Of a stretch of DNA of 64,000 bases, positions 35,030-44,489 are shown in pieces. The notes under the pieces are model-generated. The model was not told where the DNA came from and made no database searches. It was given only the letters and a program-made list of their open reading frames with translations. Location: positions 372,001 through 436,000 of the forward strand of contig CP126198.1 in the NCBI GenBank assembly GCA_030272155.1. The letters are read 5' to 3'. Position numbers and translations under genes: made by a program. How positions within the stretch are numbered: position 1 is the stretch's first letter; every line of letters begins with the position of its first letter. This DNA comes from Tetradesmus obliquus (taxonomy: Eukaryota > Chlorophyta > Chlorophyceae > Sphaeropleales > Scenedesmaceae).

Positions 35030-35086
35030 TCACTGCGCCAACGCCACGGCTGCCTTCAGCTTCATGGCATGCTCGGCAACATCCAT
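35030..35086 (-). repeat. Echo of the sulfurase-like gene's C-terminus with stop
   Basis: Fifty-seven nt just past the true stop encode MDVAEHAMKLKAAVALAQ and a stop, against MDDAEHAVKLRAAVALAQ in the last exon. No splice site is involved. Confidence 0.92.
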
Positions 35087-35103
35087 TTGAGGAAACCGTG
35101 CTG

Positions 35104-36033
35104 TCACTGCGCCAGCGCCACGGCTGCCCGCAGCTTCACGGCGTGCTCCGCATCGTCCATCACGCGCACCAGCTTCACCCCAGCAGCCAGCTCCCGCTGA
35201 TATACCTCAAAATCAGCAAAGGTGCCAGCCAGCAGCCGCACCTGCAGCGAACAGCCACGCAGCACATGCCCAGCACACTCAGCAGGGTTACGGTGGCAGG
35301 ACGGCAGGCTAGCAGCCGCTGCACAATTAGCCGAGCAAAGGTGCCAGTCAGCAGGCGCACCTGCAACATAGACACAGACAGCGAAAGCAAGCATCACACA
35401 CTGAGCCATGATCTGATAGCCAAAATTGACAGCAGATGTAGGCAGCTGCTGCGGGAGGCAGGCAGCTAGCATGTATACACTGCTGCTGCCACATCACATG
35501 CATCCGACAGCAACAGCACTGCGCTGCTAGCTAGCTGCTATAGCAGGCTTCACCCACCAGTGCGTAGCAGTCTTCAAAGGTGCTGTACGCGCCCAGGCTG
35601 ACCCGCACACTGCCCAGCGGCAGCGGCACTGCCTCCAGCTGCGGCTCTCCATCCTGCTGCTGCTGCTGCTGCTCCCCAGCCAGCCTCACAACGGCTTCAG
35701 GGCTGCTGCTGCTGCAGCCACTGTTGCAGCCTTGGGGCCTCATCACCACCAGGATCGGGCCCTTGTGGGACTTGGCAGCACGCTCACGCTCCTGCATGGG
35801 AAGGCACAGCCATGCAACATGTGTATAAACACACAAAGGAGAGCATGCAAGTCAGCCGTGATGCTTGTCAAGCCATGATTGCTTGCGCGCTCGCTGGCCT
35901 CGCTGCCGCATGCTGTATGCAAGCTATGCTAGCAGCCATCGCTCCGCAGCTGCTGCTGCATGCAGCAAGTAGTGCGCTGATGGCAGTGCCGGCTCAGCCC
36001 CGCCGCTGTAGTACCAGCACTCCAGCGGCAGCT

Positions 36034-36071
<38 letters not shown>

Positions 36072-39000
36072 CTCTCACCTGCTGTGGTGTTATGCCCAGG
36101 TTGGCCATGCACCTGCCCGGGTTGCAGTTGCAGCCGCTCCTCAGGTGCAGCCCTGCAGCACTGGCGGCAGCCTCCACCAGCGAGCCAGGCACCCTGTCAC
36201 CCTCCGGGGTCAGCACCTGCAGCAGACAGATATCCAGGCATCAGCAGTAGCAGCCCAGATGGTGGCAATGCCGCGGCCCAAGGTGCCTTGCTCAACAGCT
36301 GCCATTTGGCTATGCCAGCGTGAGCATTGAACACACTCCAGCATGGCTGTGACAGAAAGCCAGTAAGAAACGCCTGGTCCAGGTCCAACTGTGCATGTTG
36401 TTGGCAAAAACATCATGTTACATCGTCGTATCTGATAAGTCCAGTGTCTCACCTGGAACTGGAAGATGCCCCCTTGCTGCCGGGGGCCCTCAGCATGGCG
36501 CCCAAACAGCCGCACCAGCGGCTGCCCGTTGCTGTGGCGCAGCTGCAGCAGCTGGCTGTAGGTCCACTGGCGCAGCGACTCCACGTGTGCGCTGATGGCC
36601 TGCAACGGCAAGCAGGCGCATTAACTGTTACAATAGATGTCACAATACTAGGATCAGTTGGGATTGGGATTTGTCAGCAGCATCACCCAGCCCAGCGCCA
36701 GCCCAGCCCAGCGCAGCTTGACTTCAATCAAGTTGCCACCCACCTGCATGTTTTTCAGTGCCACCAGTTGTGCAAAGCCATGCTTGAGGCTGGCAATGTT
36801 GAGGAAGCCCAGGGTGCCGCACGAACAGCATAGCACTGCAAAGCACAGCCTGCATCATACAAAACTTGCCGCTCACCCGCATGCCTCCCAGCGCTGCCAG
36901 CTGCGCAAATCCATGCTTCAAGCAGGCAATGTTGAGAAAGCCCAGGGTGCCATCCTCGTAGCCTGCCGGGGCAGGTGACAGCACGTGCCAGGCATCTTCT
37001 GCGGTGCAGTACGAGACGCTGCCGCCCCCAAAGTACACCTGGAAGAAGCAGCAGCAGGATTGCGCGTCAGCGTGATAGCGGAGGCCGCCAGACGTGGCGC
37101 TTGCAGACAGCTTGCAGAGTTCTGTCCTGGCCTAGCAGCGTCTGACAAGACGCAGGGGCAGGGCAACAGCGATGCCTGCTGCGCGGTGCTGCCTTTCACC
37201 ATTTGTCATTTTGCATAGTGTGCTGCATGCATGTCCTCACCTTTCTCAGCCGCTGCGCTGCCTGCTTGCGCACCAGCAACGCCCCGAGGCCAGAGGGGTA
37301 GCCAAACAGCTTGTAGAAGCTGACTGTGAGGAAGTCAGGCTGCACTGCAGCCATGTCCAGCACATGTGTTGCTGCATAGGCGGCTGCATCCAGCAGTACA
37401 AAGTACTGATTGTGCGCATCAGACTTGGCATGCACCTGCGCAGCACAGCCAGTACAAGGTGATGCGAGACAGCAGGGACGGGGTAAGGAAGGGGCAGCAT
37501 TGAGTGTGCACAAGAGCAGTGCACAGCATGACTAAAGGGCTGATGAGAGAGTCACTTGGTCACAGCGTGTGGGCAGCATGCTGTGTATGTAGGCATGCAC
37601 CAGAAATGTGTACGTAGGCATGCACCAGAAATGTGTATGTAGGCATGCACCAGAAATGTGTATGTAGGCATGCACCAGAAATGTGTATGTAGGCATGCAC
37701 CAGAAATGTGTATGTAGGCATGCACCAGAAATGTGTATGTAGGCATGCACCAGAATTGTGTATGTAGGCATGCACCAGAAATGTGTATGTAGGCATGCAC
37801 CAGAAATGCGGCACACAATGTGTGCTGCACCTGCTGTTCTGCAACACTTGGTTTTGTGTTGCTCAGGGTTGGCCCCTGGCTGCTGCCACTGATGCAATGC
37901 TGCTGCCACGTTGCATGGCCTGATTGCGTCTACACCTCATGCGCCTCACCTGCTTCACCCACTCCTGGGGGTACAGCCTGCCCTCATAGTTGTCCTTGGC
38001 AGGCCACGCCACCAGGTGGCATGTGCTGGCGCTGCTGCTGCTGTCGCTGCCGCTGCTGCTGTCGCTGTCGCTGCCGCTACTGCTGTCGCTGCTGCTGGAA
38101 TGTTGGTCCTGCTCGTGCCCTGGCGCAGTAACCTGCATGTCGAGAGCGCTGCGTGCAGCAGCGAGCAGGTCCTGCTGCGTCTCTGCAGCTCCATCACCAA
38201 GATCACTGCCACTTCTGTTGCTGCTGCTGCTGCTGCTGAGTGCTGGTGTTGCAGGCTGCTGCGGCTCCAATGAACTGGCTGTTCCTGCAAGCCCATGGCT
38301 CCTGCTGGTCCTCACAGCGCTGCAGTCAGCCCTGACAGGCAGGGCCTCAGGCGCTGCACCTACTAGCTCACCGCAGCAGCTGCTGCGCCTGCTGGGTGCC
38401 TCAGGGACAGCGCAGCCTGGCGTTGCCAGCCATGCATCCATCTGCTCGCTAGTTACGCAGTGCAGCTGCGCACCAGCCTGCTTGGCATATGCACCAATAC
38501 CCAACAAACTCTTGTGGTTTGCTTGTGTATAGATGAAGTGGCTGCGGTGTGCTGGTGCTGCTGCTGCTGGAGCCTGCTGCTGGGTTGGCACTGTGCTAGT
38601 GTGGCCGCAGCTGCTGCAGCTGCCTGCTGCTGCTGGTGTGCCGCTCCATGGGAAGAACTCTCCAACCATCTTCAGCCCTTCTGTTGCACCCCTGCGTGCA
38701 CAGCAGTTACGGACTTGCCACAAGTCTGGTGTACATGCAGCGACTGCAGCGACCTGAATGTGACACTCTGCAGCAGTTGCTCGGCTGGCAGCAGCGGCAC
38801 ATGCGCATCAGCATAGCAGTCAGCGCCGTGCCTCACTTGGTAAAAATGACATGGTACTCCTCAGCGCTGGCGTTGAAATGCGCCAGCACCAGCGCCCTTG
38901 CAGCAGCTACCTCCTGCGTGGCGCGTGTGCTGCTGGGGTTGTTGCTGTGGGGGTTGCCCAGGCCTGTGGTAGTCAGCTCCTGAAAAGCGGCAGCTAGCTG

Positions 39001-39722
39001 CGAGGTGGTGAACTGGCCGGCACCTGCAGCAGAGCAGCAGTGGCACACATCAGCATGACAGGAGTCATAGTCACTCTGTTACACACTCCATGACCATTGA
39101 TTGACACATCTAATGCACAGTGTGTGTCTCAATGTGAGCTGCACACACTGCACATGCTGTGGGGTGTCGTGCCTGGTGTGGGAGTGGCAGTTCGTCCCCT
39201 TGCCCCTTCGCCCCTTTTTGTGCGGCAGGTTGGCTTTGATGAGCAAATTATGCTGCGGGTGCACGCGTGCAGTTCCTGCAAGCTTGAGCTACCACAGGCA
39301 AACATGCAGCGCCACGAGCCCCAGCAATTTCAAAAAGAATGTGCCGCAGCAGTTGGCCTGCAGCAAGTAACAATCTGCAAGTCCTATGCATTAGAAGCAG
39401 ACAAGCCTTGCTTGCTTCTATGCTCTTCCATGCTTATATAAGAGAAGGACAAGGACATGCCTGGTAGCCTGCAGGAACAGCAGCAGCGCTCACCTGTGTA
39501 GTCAAGGTAGTGCTGACCAGGCCCAAAGCGCGCCCCAACCTCTGCCCACCAGTGCTGCTCCAGCCAGCCCTGGTAGCCATAGCTGCTGCTCAACTCGGAG
39601 TTGAGGAAGGCAGCTTTGGCTTGTTGAAGGTCGCTGAGCGCTGCGGGTGCTGCTGGTTGTACTGCAGCAGCGCTGAGCGGGTTTGACTTGCTCATGTTGC
39701 TGCACAGCGACGAGCTGCTCAT
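35104..39722 (-). CDS. Molybdenum-cofactor-sulfurase-like PLP enzyme (class V aminotransferase fold)
   Basis: A cysteine-desulfurase-fold protein of the MOCOS/ABA3 type; family members transfer sulfur from cysteine to the molybdenum cofactor. Exons 39494..39722, 38837..39023, 37950..38691, 37241..37435, 36877..37038, 36453..36599, 36079..36216, 35558..35791, 35104..35241; all phases fit; 723 residues. Family marks: YLDYTGAGQFTTSQ at the N-terminus, GNPHSNNPSS, GATEGLKMVGEFFPW, the PLP-lysine motif SFYKLFGYPSGLGALL near residue 428, and SGCNCNPGRC near residues 583-590 at the catalytic-cysteine position. A Ser/Gly-rich insert of about 150 residues interrupts exon 3. The frame stops without a MOSC domain, so it corresponds to the N-terminal half of MOCOS only. 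ATG 39722 (or 39695) lies a few bases from a LINE, so the promoter may be displaced. Substrate is inference. Confidence 0.88.
35318..35360 (-). repeat. Acceptor-side echo of sulfurase-like exon 9
   Basis: After ttgcag the copy encodes VRLLTGTFA before diverging; the real exon (VRLLAGTFADF) starts at 35241, 119 bp further on. Confidence 0.85.
36744..36820 (-). repeat. Donor-side echo of sulfurase-like exon 5
   Basis: The copy reads GTLGFLNIASLKHGFAQLVA with donor gtgggt; the exon ending at 36877 reads GTLGFLNIACLKHGFAQLAA. Confidence 0.88.
37585..37812. repeat. 25-bp minisatellite in sulfurase-like intron 3
   Basis: About nine near-identical copies of a 25-bp unit (TGTATGTAGGCATGCACCAG plus AAA/ATG). 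Because 25 is not a multiple of three, all minus frames stay open and give spurious repetitive ORFs. Confidence 0.95.
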
Positions 39723-39726
39723 GTTG

Positions 39727-41418
39727 TCGTGGTGTGAAGCAAGGCGATCCACTATCGCCTCTGCTGTTTGGCATATTCATCGATCGAGTGGAGCAATGGC
39801 TAGCCGACCGCTGTGGTGCGTGTGGCACGGCTCTGGGCAGCAGAATGGTGAGACTGCTGCTGTATGCTGATGACCTGGTGCTGCTAGCAGAAACAGCCGG
39901 CAAACTACAGCAGCTGCTGGATGCCCTGCAATCATTTTGTAGCGAGTATGACATGCAGGTTAATGTGGGCAAGACAGAAGTAGTTGTGTTTGACAGGAAG
40001 CGCTACAGCGGTGCAGCAGTGTGGCAGTACCAGGGGCAGCAGGTTCCGGTGTCACAGCAGTTCAGGTACTTGGGCGTCCAGTTCCATTCCACTCAGGGTG
40101 TGTTTGTTTGCACTGATGCTCTGGCTGCAGCTGGTAGTAGAGCGATGTGGGCTATGCTGGCCAGATGCAAGGAGCATGGCATTCGCAGTTTGTCAATGCA
40201 GGTGCAGCTGTTCAACTCTCTTGTGTCTCCAATTCTGTGCTACTGTTCCGAAGTGTGGGGTCCAGCCCTGCTGAGCCAGGCGGGCTCGGGTGCTGCTTTG
40301 GTCAGCAAGTTGCAGAACAATGTCATCAGCAGGGTGCAGTTCACGTTTCTGCGTACACTTGCAGGACGCGTCCGCAAGTCCACTGCTCGCTTGCTTCTGT
40401 CAAGAGAATTTGGGGCCCAGCCTTTGGTCAGTTTGTGGCTTCGTGCGGCAGTGAGCATGTGGAATAGGGTTGTGGATATGGATGCGTCCTCCCTTTTGGT
40501 CTGTGCTATGCGTGACAACTTACGGCTGTCCACTGTTTCCAGCAGCGGCGCAGTGTGGTGCACACAGTTGCGACGTGTACTTGAATATGTGCATGCCCAC
40601 TCACAGCAGCTGGGAGATGCCGTGCAAAGGCTGCAAAACTTCCAGTCTCTGGATCTGAAAACCATAGCGCGTGCTTTTGATGGCGTCTTGTATCAGCAGT
40701 GGCAGGGGTGCCCTGTCAACCCGCGTGATGCTGCTAGTGGTCATGGTGTCTACAGTACTTATGAGCGGTGGTTTGCGGCATGCTCTTCTGCTGACATGCT
40801 GTCTGTGAGCCCAGCTTTATGGTGCCCAGATTATGTCTCTCAAACTGCTGGGATCAACAGAGAGCATCTGGGGTCCTTGACCCGTTTCCGTTTGGGTGCT
40901 CATGATTTACGTGTCTGCAGTGGCAGGTGGCAGCGACCACCTGTGCCGCGAAGTGACAGGGTGTGCCTACGCCCTGGCTGCCAGTCTGAGGTTGTTGAGG
41001 ATGAGTTTCATATGGTCTTTGAGTGCCCTTTCTATGCACCAGCCCGCGAGCGATTTGCTATGTTGTTCGAACCCTTCGGGGACTCGTCACAGACATGGGC
41101 TACTATTGCTGGTTGTCACCCAGCAGGCGATGACATGATCACTTTTATGAAGCAGGCACCTGCTTTGGTGGCCGCTTTTGTGCACTGCTGCTATCTGATG
41201 CGGTGTCACCCGGACACTGATCCTGAGGTCCTTCTGTCCTCTCAGGCTATTGCTCAAGCTATTGATGATGCTGATGAGTTTTTTTCTGCGTTGTCGTCTG
41301 ACGGTTTGGACGATGATGAGTTGTTCTTCGATGTTTCCTCCCCCTATGAGCCTCTCGTTGGCTCCTGACTGGGGTTCCCACTCCTCGTTGAGTGGAGCAT
41401 GTAATGTAATGTAATGTA
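39727..41418 (+). mobile_element. 5'-truncated LINE (non-LTR retrotransposon)
   Basis: A LINE 3' fragment of about 1.7 kb. The coding part begins abruptly inside the reverse transcriptase at GVKQGDPLSPLLF, so the endonuclease and N-terminal RT are missing, the usual result of incomplete target-primed reverse transcription. The 3' UTR is only about 30 nt and ends in a (TGTAA)n tail at 41399..41418, which embeds the algal poly(A) signal. The hexamer ATGTTG occurs at both edges (39721..39726 and 41418..41423) and may be a short target-site duplication. Confidence 0.85.
39731..41368 (+). CDS. LINE reverse transcriptase, C-terminal fragment
   Basis: About 545 codons, uninterrupted. It carries the RT core from GVKQGDPLSPLLFGIFIDR through the catalytic YADD box (RLLLYADDLVLLAE) and the thumb region (MQVNVGKTEVVVF, FRYLGVQF). 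The C-terminus has a Cys/His cluster (CLRPGCQSEVVEDEFHMVFECP) as in L1/I-like LINE ORF2 proteins. The frame continues upstream to 39683, but that part is antisense to the neighbouring gene's first exon. The intact frame suggests a fairly recent insertion. Not autonomous, because the 5' half is missing. Confidence 0.92.
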   Translation, partial: GVKQGDPLSPLLFGIFIDRVEQWLADRCGACGTALGSRMVRLLLYADDLVLLAETAGKLQQLLDALQSFCSEYDMQVNVGKTEVVVFDRKRYSGAAVWQYQGQQVPVSQQFRYLGVQFHSTQGVFVCTDALAAAGSRAMWAMLARCKEHGIRSLSMQVQLFNSLVSPILCYCSEVWGPALLSQAGSGAALVSKLQNNVISRVQFTFLRTLAGRVRKSTARLLLSREFGAQPLVSLWLRAAVSMWNRVVDMDASSLLVCAMRDNLRLSTVSSSGAVWCTQLRRVLEYVHAHSQQLGDAVQRLQNFQSLDLKTIARAFDGVLYQQWQGCPVNPRDAASGHGVYSTYERWFAACSSADMLSVSPALWCPDYVSQTAGINREHLGSLTRFRLGAHDLRVCSGRWQRPPVPRSDRVCLRPGCQSEVVEDEFHMVFECPFYAPARERFAMLFEPFGDSSQTWATIAGCHPAGDDMITFMKQAPALVAAFVHCCYLMRCHPDTDPEVLLSSQAIAQAIDDADEFFSALSSDGLDDDELFFDVSSPYEPLVGS

Positions 41419-43902
41419 TGTTGGCTTGGGCCTTTCGCGTTTGGAACGATATACTGCGCGAATGTCAAGTTTGTGGGTGCAAATGTGTTGCTGTGGGTCG
41501 CTGTTGCACGTGATGACTGTAGTAGTGCTTGCACTGCTGGATGCTGAGCTGTATCATCCAAGGATGTGCTGCCAAGTCAGCACATCGATAGCTGCCGAGC
41601 TTTCATGGTCTGATGCAACACCTTTACTTTCCTTCGCTGCTCGCACCTTGCCAGCAGGCTTTGGCGCTCTTAGCTCGTTGCAGGCGTTTACTCAACAACC
41701 AGGCTGGACAGAAAGTGCCATTCTACGGACGCAAGCAAGACGGTAGGTGACAAAGAAACCCACCAATTACGACTTCAAGTGGCTGTGACAGACGTTGCAC
41801 GGGCTATAAGGAGCACGGCCCTACGTGCAAGTACACACTGACTGAGCTGCGTATCCGTCCAACGCCAGTGAACAGAACTAGGTGCTATGTGCGGCCAGTA
41901 TGAACATTTCAAAATAGTTGTTTGTGCTGTCAATGTCTTGAGTGTGCCAGCGTTGGTGCCAGATAGTCAGGTCGCGGTTGAGCAGGTTATGCCTTCTAAG
42001 ACAACAAACAGGCGCTGCCGCGCATATGATCGTATGGCTAAAAGTGATGCTAGTCTAAGGAACCGATGAACAGCCACTTAGTGGGCTAGTCGCGTGACCT
42101 TGTCATGGAACGGCAGTTGCGTTTGGAACGCTGCCGTGACATCTGAAAAGTCTGTCAGCTGCGTGCATCTGCGTTAAGGTCACATGAAGAAGAGAGCATC
42201 AAGCTGCCAGGCACGTGCTATTCGATCACACGTCGTTGATTTAGTTGCGCGGGTGAGCTGCATATCCAGGGGCCACTGTGCTGCACACCTTGCAGCAGTT
42301 TGTTGTTGTTGATCTTGCCGCCTTTCAGACGGCTTGATGGTCATCACCATCGTATCACCGGCAAATATGGATCAACAAATGGCTGCGTCGTGTCAGTGGC
42401 CCCTGCATCTGGTTGTTGGTGTTCCTGCAGCTTGCCAAATAGACTTACGATCGCCATGTGCATGTGCAAGCAGTATAAGGAATTGCATGGAAGACAATAC
42501 ATTCTGCAAAAGCTTGCACATATCTAGAAGGGCCCCCCAGAGGCACCTTGGCTGCTTCAACTTCAGGTTTGCTGGTGTGCTTCTCCTGCTCGATCGAGCT
42601 CTAGTCTTGTTCTAGTTTTACCTGCATTTAAAAGAAAACCTGGGCAGTGCCCGTCCCAAGCAATGCTCCACACACACCACACAGTGCCGTGTGCGCACAG
42701 AACACCACATATAGGAAGACGTGTGGTTGCACAAACCTGCTGCTGCACGAACACGTCCACAATGCTGCAACCCCGCCGACCTCCCTGCAGCGCATGCTCT
42801 GCTACAAATGCCGAACAGCTGCAAGTCGCCACTCTGGCGGCTGCAATGCAGTCAACTGAGCATATGCATGACCATCCCGCTTTACTATGCACAGCGCAGC
42901 AATCCAACGTAACCTGCCTGCAGGCTGCAGCCGCAGCAAGCCACAGGAGCCTGCCAGCAGCGATAACGACATCATTAGGCGACGTAGCAATCAGCAAGCC
43001 GATAGTCGATGCAACAACCTGTCTGGGTCAGCACACTGCCGTGACATCACGCAATCAAACTGGTCGTGCCCAGCACCCAGATGTGATAAGCAACACCTCG
43101 CAGTGGCAGCAGTAGTACGCTGTCATGGCGCTCTCGCGTGCTCGCCGCAGCCGCTGCATAATGCCAGCACCACACCACACCACCATGCATGATGATGCCC
43201 CCATGTTCTGTGCACTGCACCCGTGCACGGTGCATCATGACGACAAATTCCAGGGCAGTTGGGACTGCCTGCCACGTGACAAGCATGCCCTCCACACGTG
43301 CACAACATCAGCGTGACCCGATCAGTAGCAGAGCATGACAACCAAAGATGCGCAGCATGCCTTCAACGACATAGGCATGTGTATGGATACGTCAACGGAA
43401 GCATGTGTGCTTCAACTGGGACATGAATGCATCGTAACAGCAGCATGTCAGCAGCAGCACAGGTTCTGCATGTTCAAGTACACAGCCCTGCTGCATCGTG
43501 CTGCCAGCAAGCCTCGCTGTCAAACACACACGCGGACAACCGCGGCAAGCCGCCAAACATGAACCCCCCAAATAATGCCTGCAAGTCAGCATGAGTACTG
43601 CATGAGACACGTACACAAGAACACCAATCGTGCAGCTGCATAGCCCACCGCAGTGGCCACCGTAGTAAAAAGCTGCGGTCGCAGGACGATGGAACTGCTG
43701 TGGTGCAAAACTTGCTGCTGCGTGCAATCTTGCAGCCACAGCAGCGTCATCAGCACAAGCAGGCGGGGAGACCGGCGCAGTTGCCACATTTAGACGCCTG
43801 CCTCCCCGCCCACACAAGCCTCGGATGAATTTGGCCGGTACATCGACAACAGCTACAGCGCATCAACGTAACAATAACATCAATAACATCACATTCCCGG
43901 GC
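41419..43902. other. Between the LINE and the ClpB stop codon
   Basis: No recognisable gene. The part next to the LINE (41419 to about 41700) is the likely original promoter side of the sulfurase-like gene. From about 42.6 kb the plus strand is C/A-rich, which I read as a long ClpB 3' UTR on the minus strand. Confidence 0.35.
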
Positions 43903-44444
43903 TTAGCGGCTGCCTGCCATCGCGTAGCCGTCTCCTGCAAACACGTTCATGTCCACCTTAGGCCCTTTGCTGAACACCAGCCCACCATCATGGCCTGCAT
44001 CCACCAGCACAGTGTCCTCCTCTTCAAACTCGCCCCGCAGCATGGCTTTTGCCAGCCCTGTTTCCAGCTCGCGCTGCACCGCGCGCTTGACCGGCCGCGC
44101 TCCATACACGGGGTCGTAGCCCTGGCGGGCCAGGTAGTCGACGGCGCTCTCGCGCAGCTCCAGCTTCATCTTCTTGTCCCGCAGCCGCTCCGCAACGCGC
44201 TTGACCTGCAAGCAAACATTGGCGTTTAGGCGTGAGTAAGGCGGCAAAGCAAGGCATGTGGGTAAAGGACGAGCTGGTGTGTGCAGCTCTAGCTTCATCT
44301 TCTTGTCACGCAGCCGCAGCAGAATGGCATGCAGCGCTTGGATTTATGCAGAGACATGTGCATGGCGTTGTGTGAGACACAGGCGCAGCTGCACAGTTGC
44401 ACATGCAGTGCACACCACGCCTTTAAGCCTGACGATAGCACCCC

Positions 44445-44489
<45 letters not shown>

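Noticed and set aside
37532..37909. Repetitive minus-strand proteins rich in His, Thr and Tyr
   Set aside because: They come from the 25-bp minisatellite, which is open in several frames; it lies in an intron.
39683..39730. N-terminal extension of the reverse transcriptase ORF
   Set aside because: These codons are Cys/Ser/Thr repeats read antisense through the first exon of the sulfurase-like gene; LINE homology begins only at about 39731.
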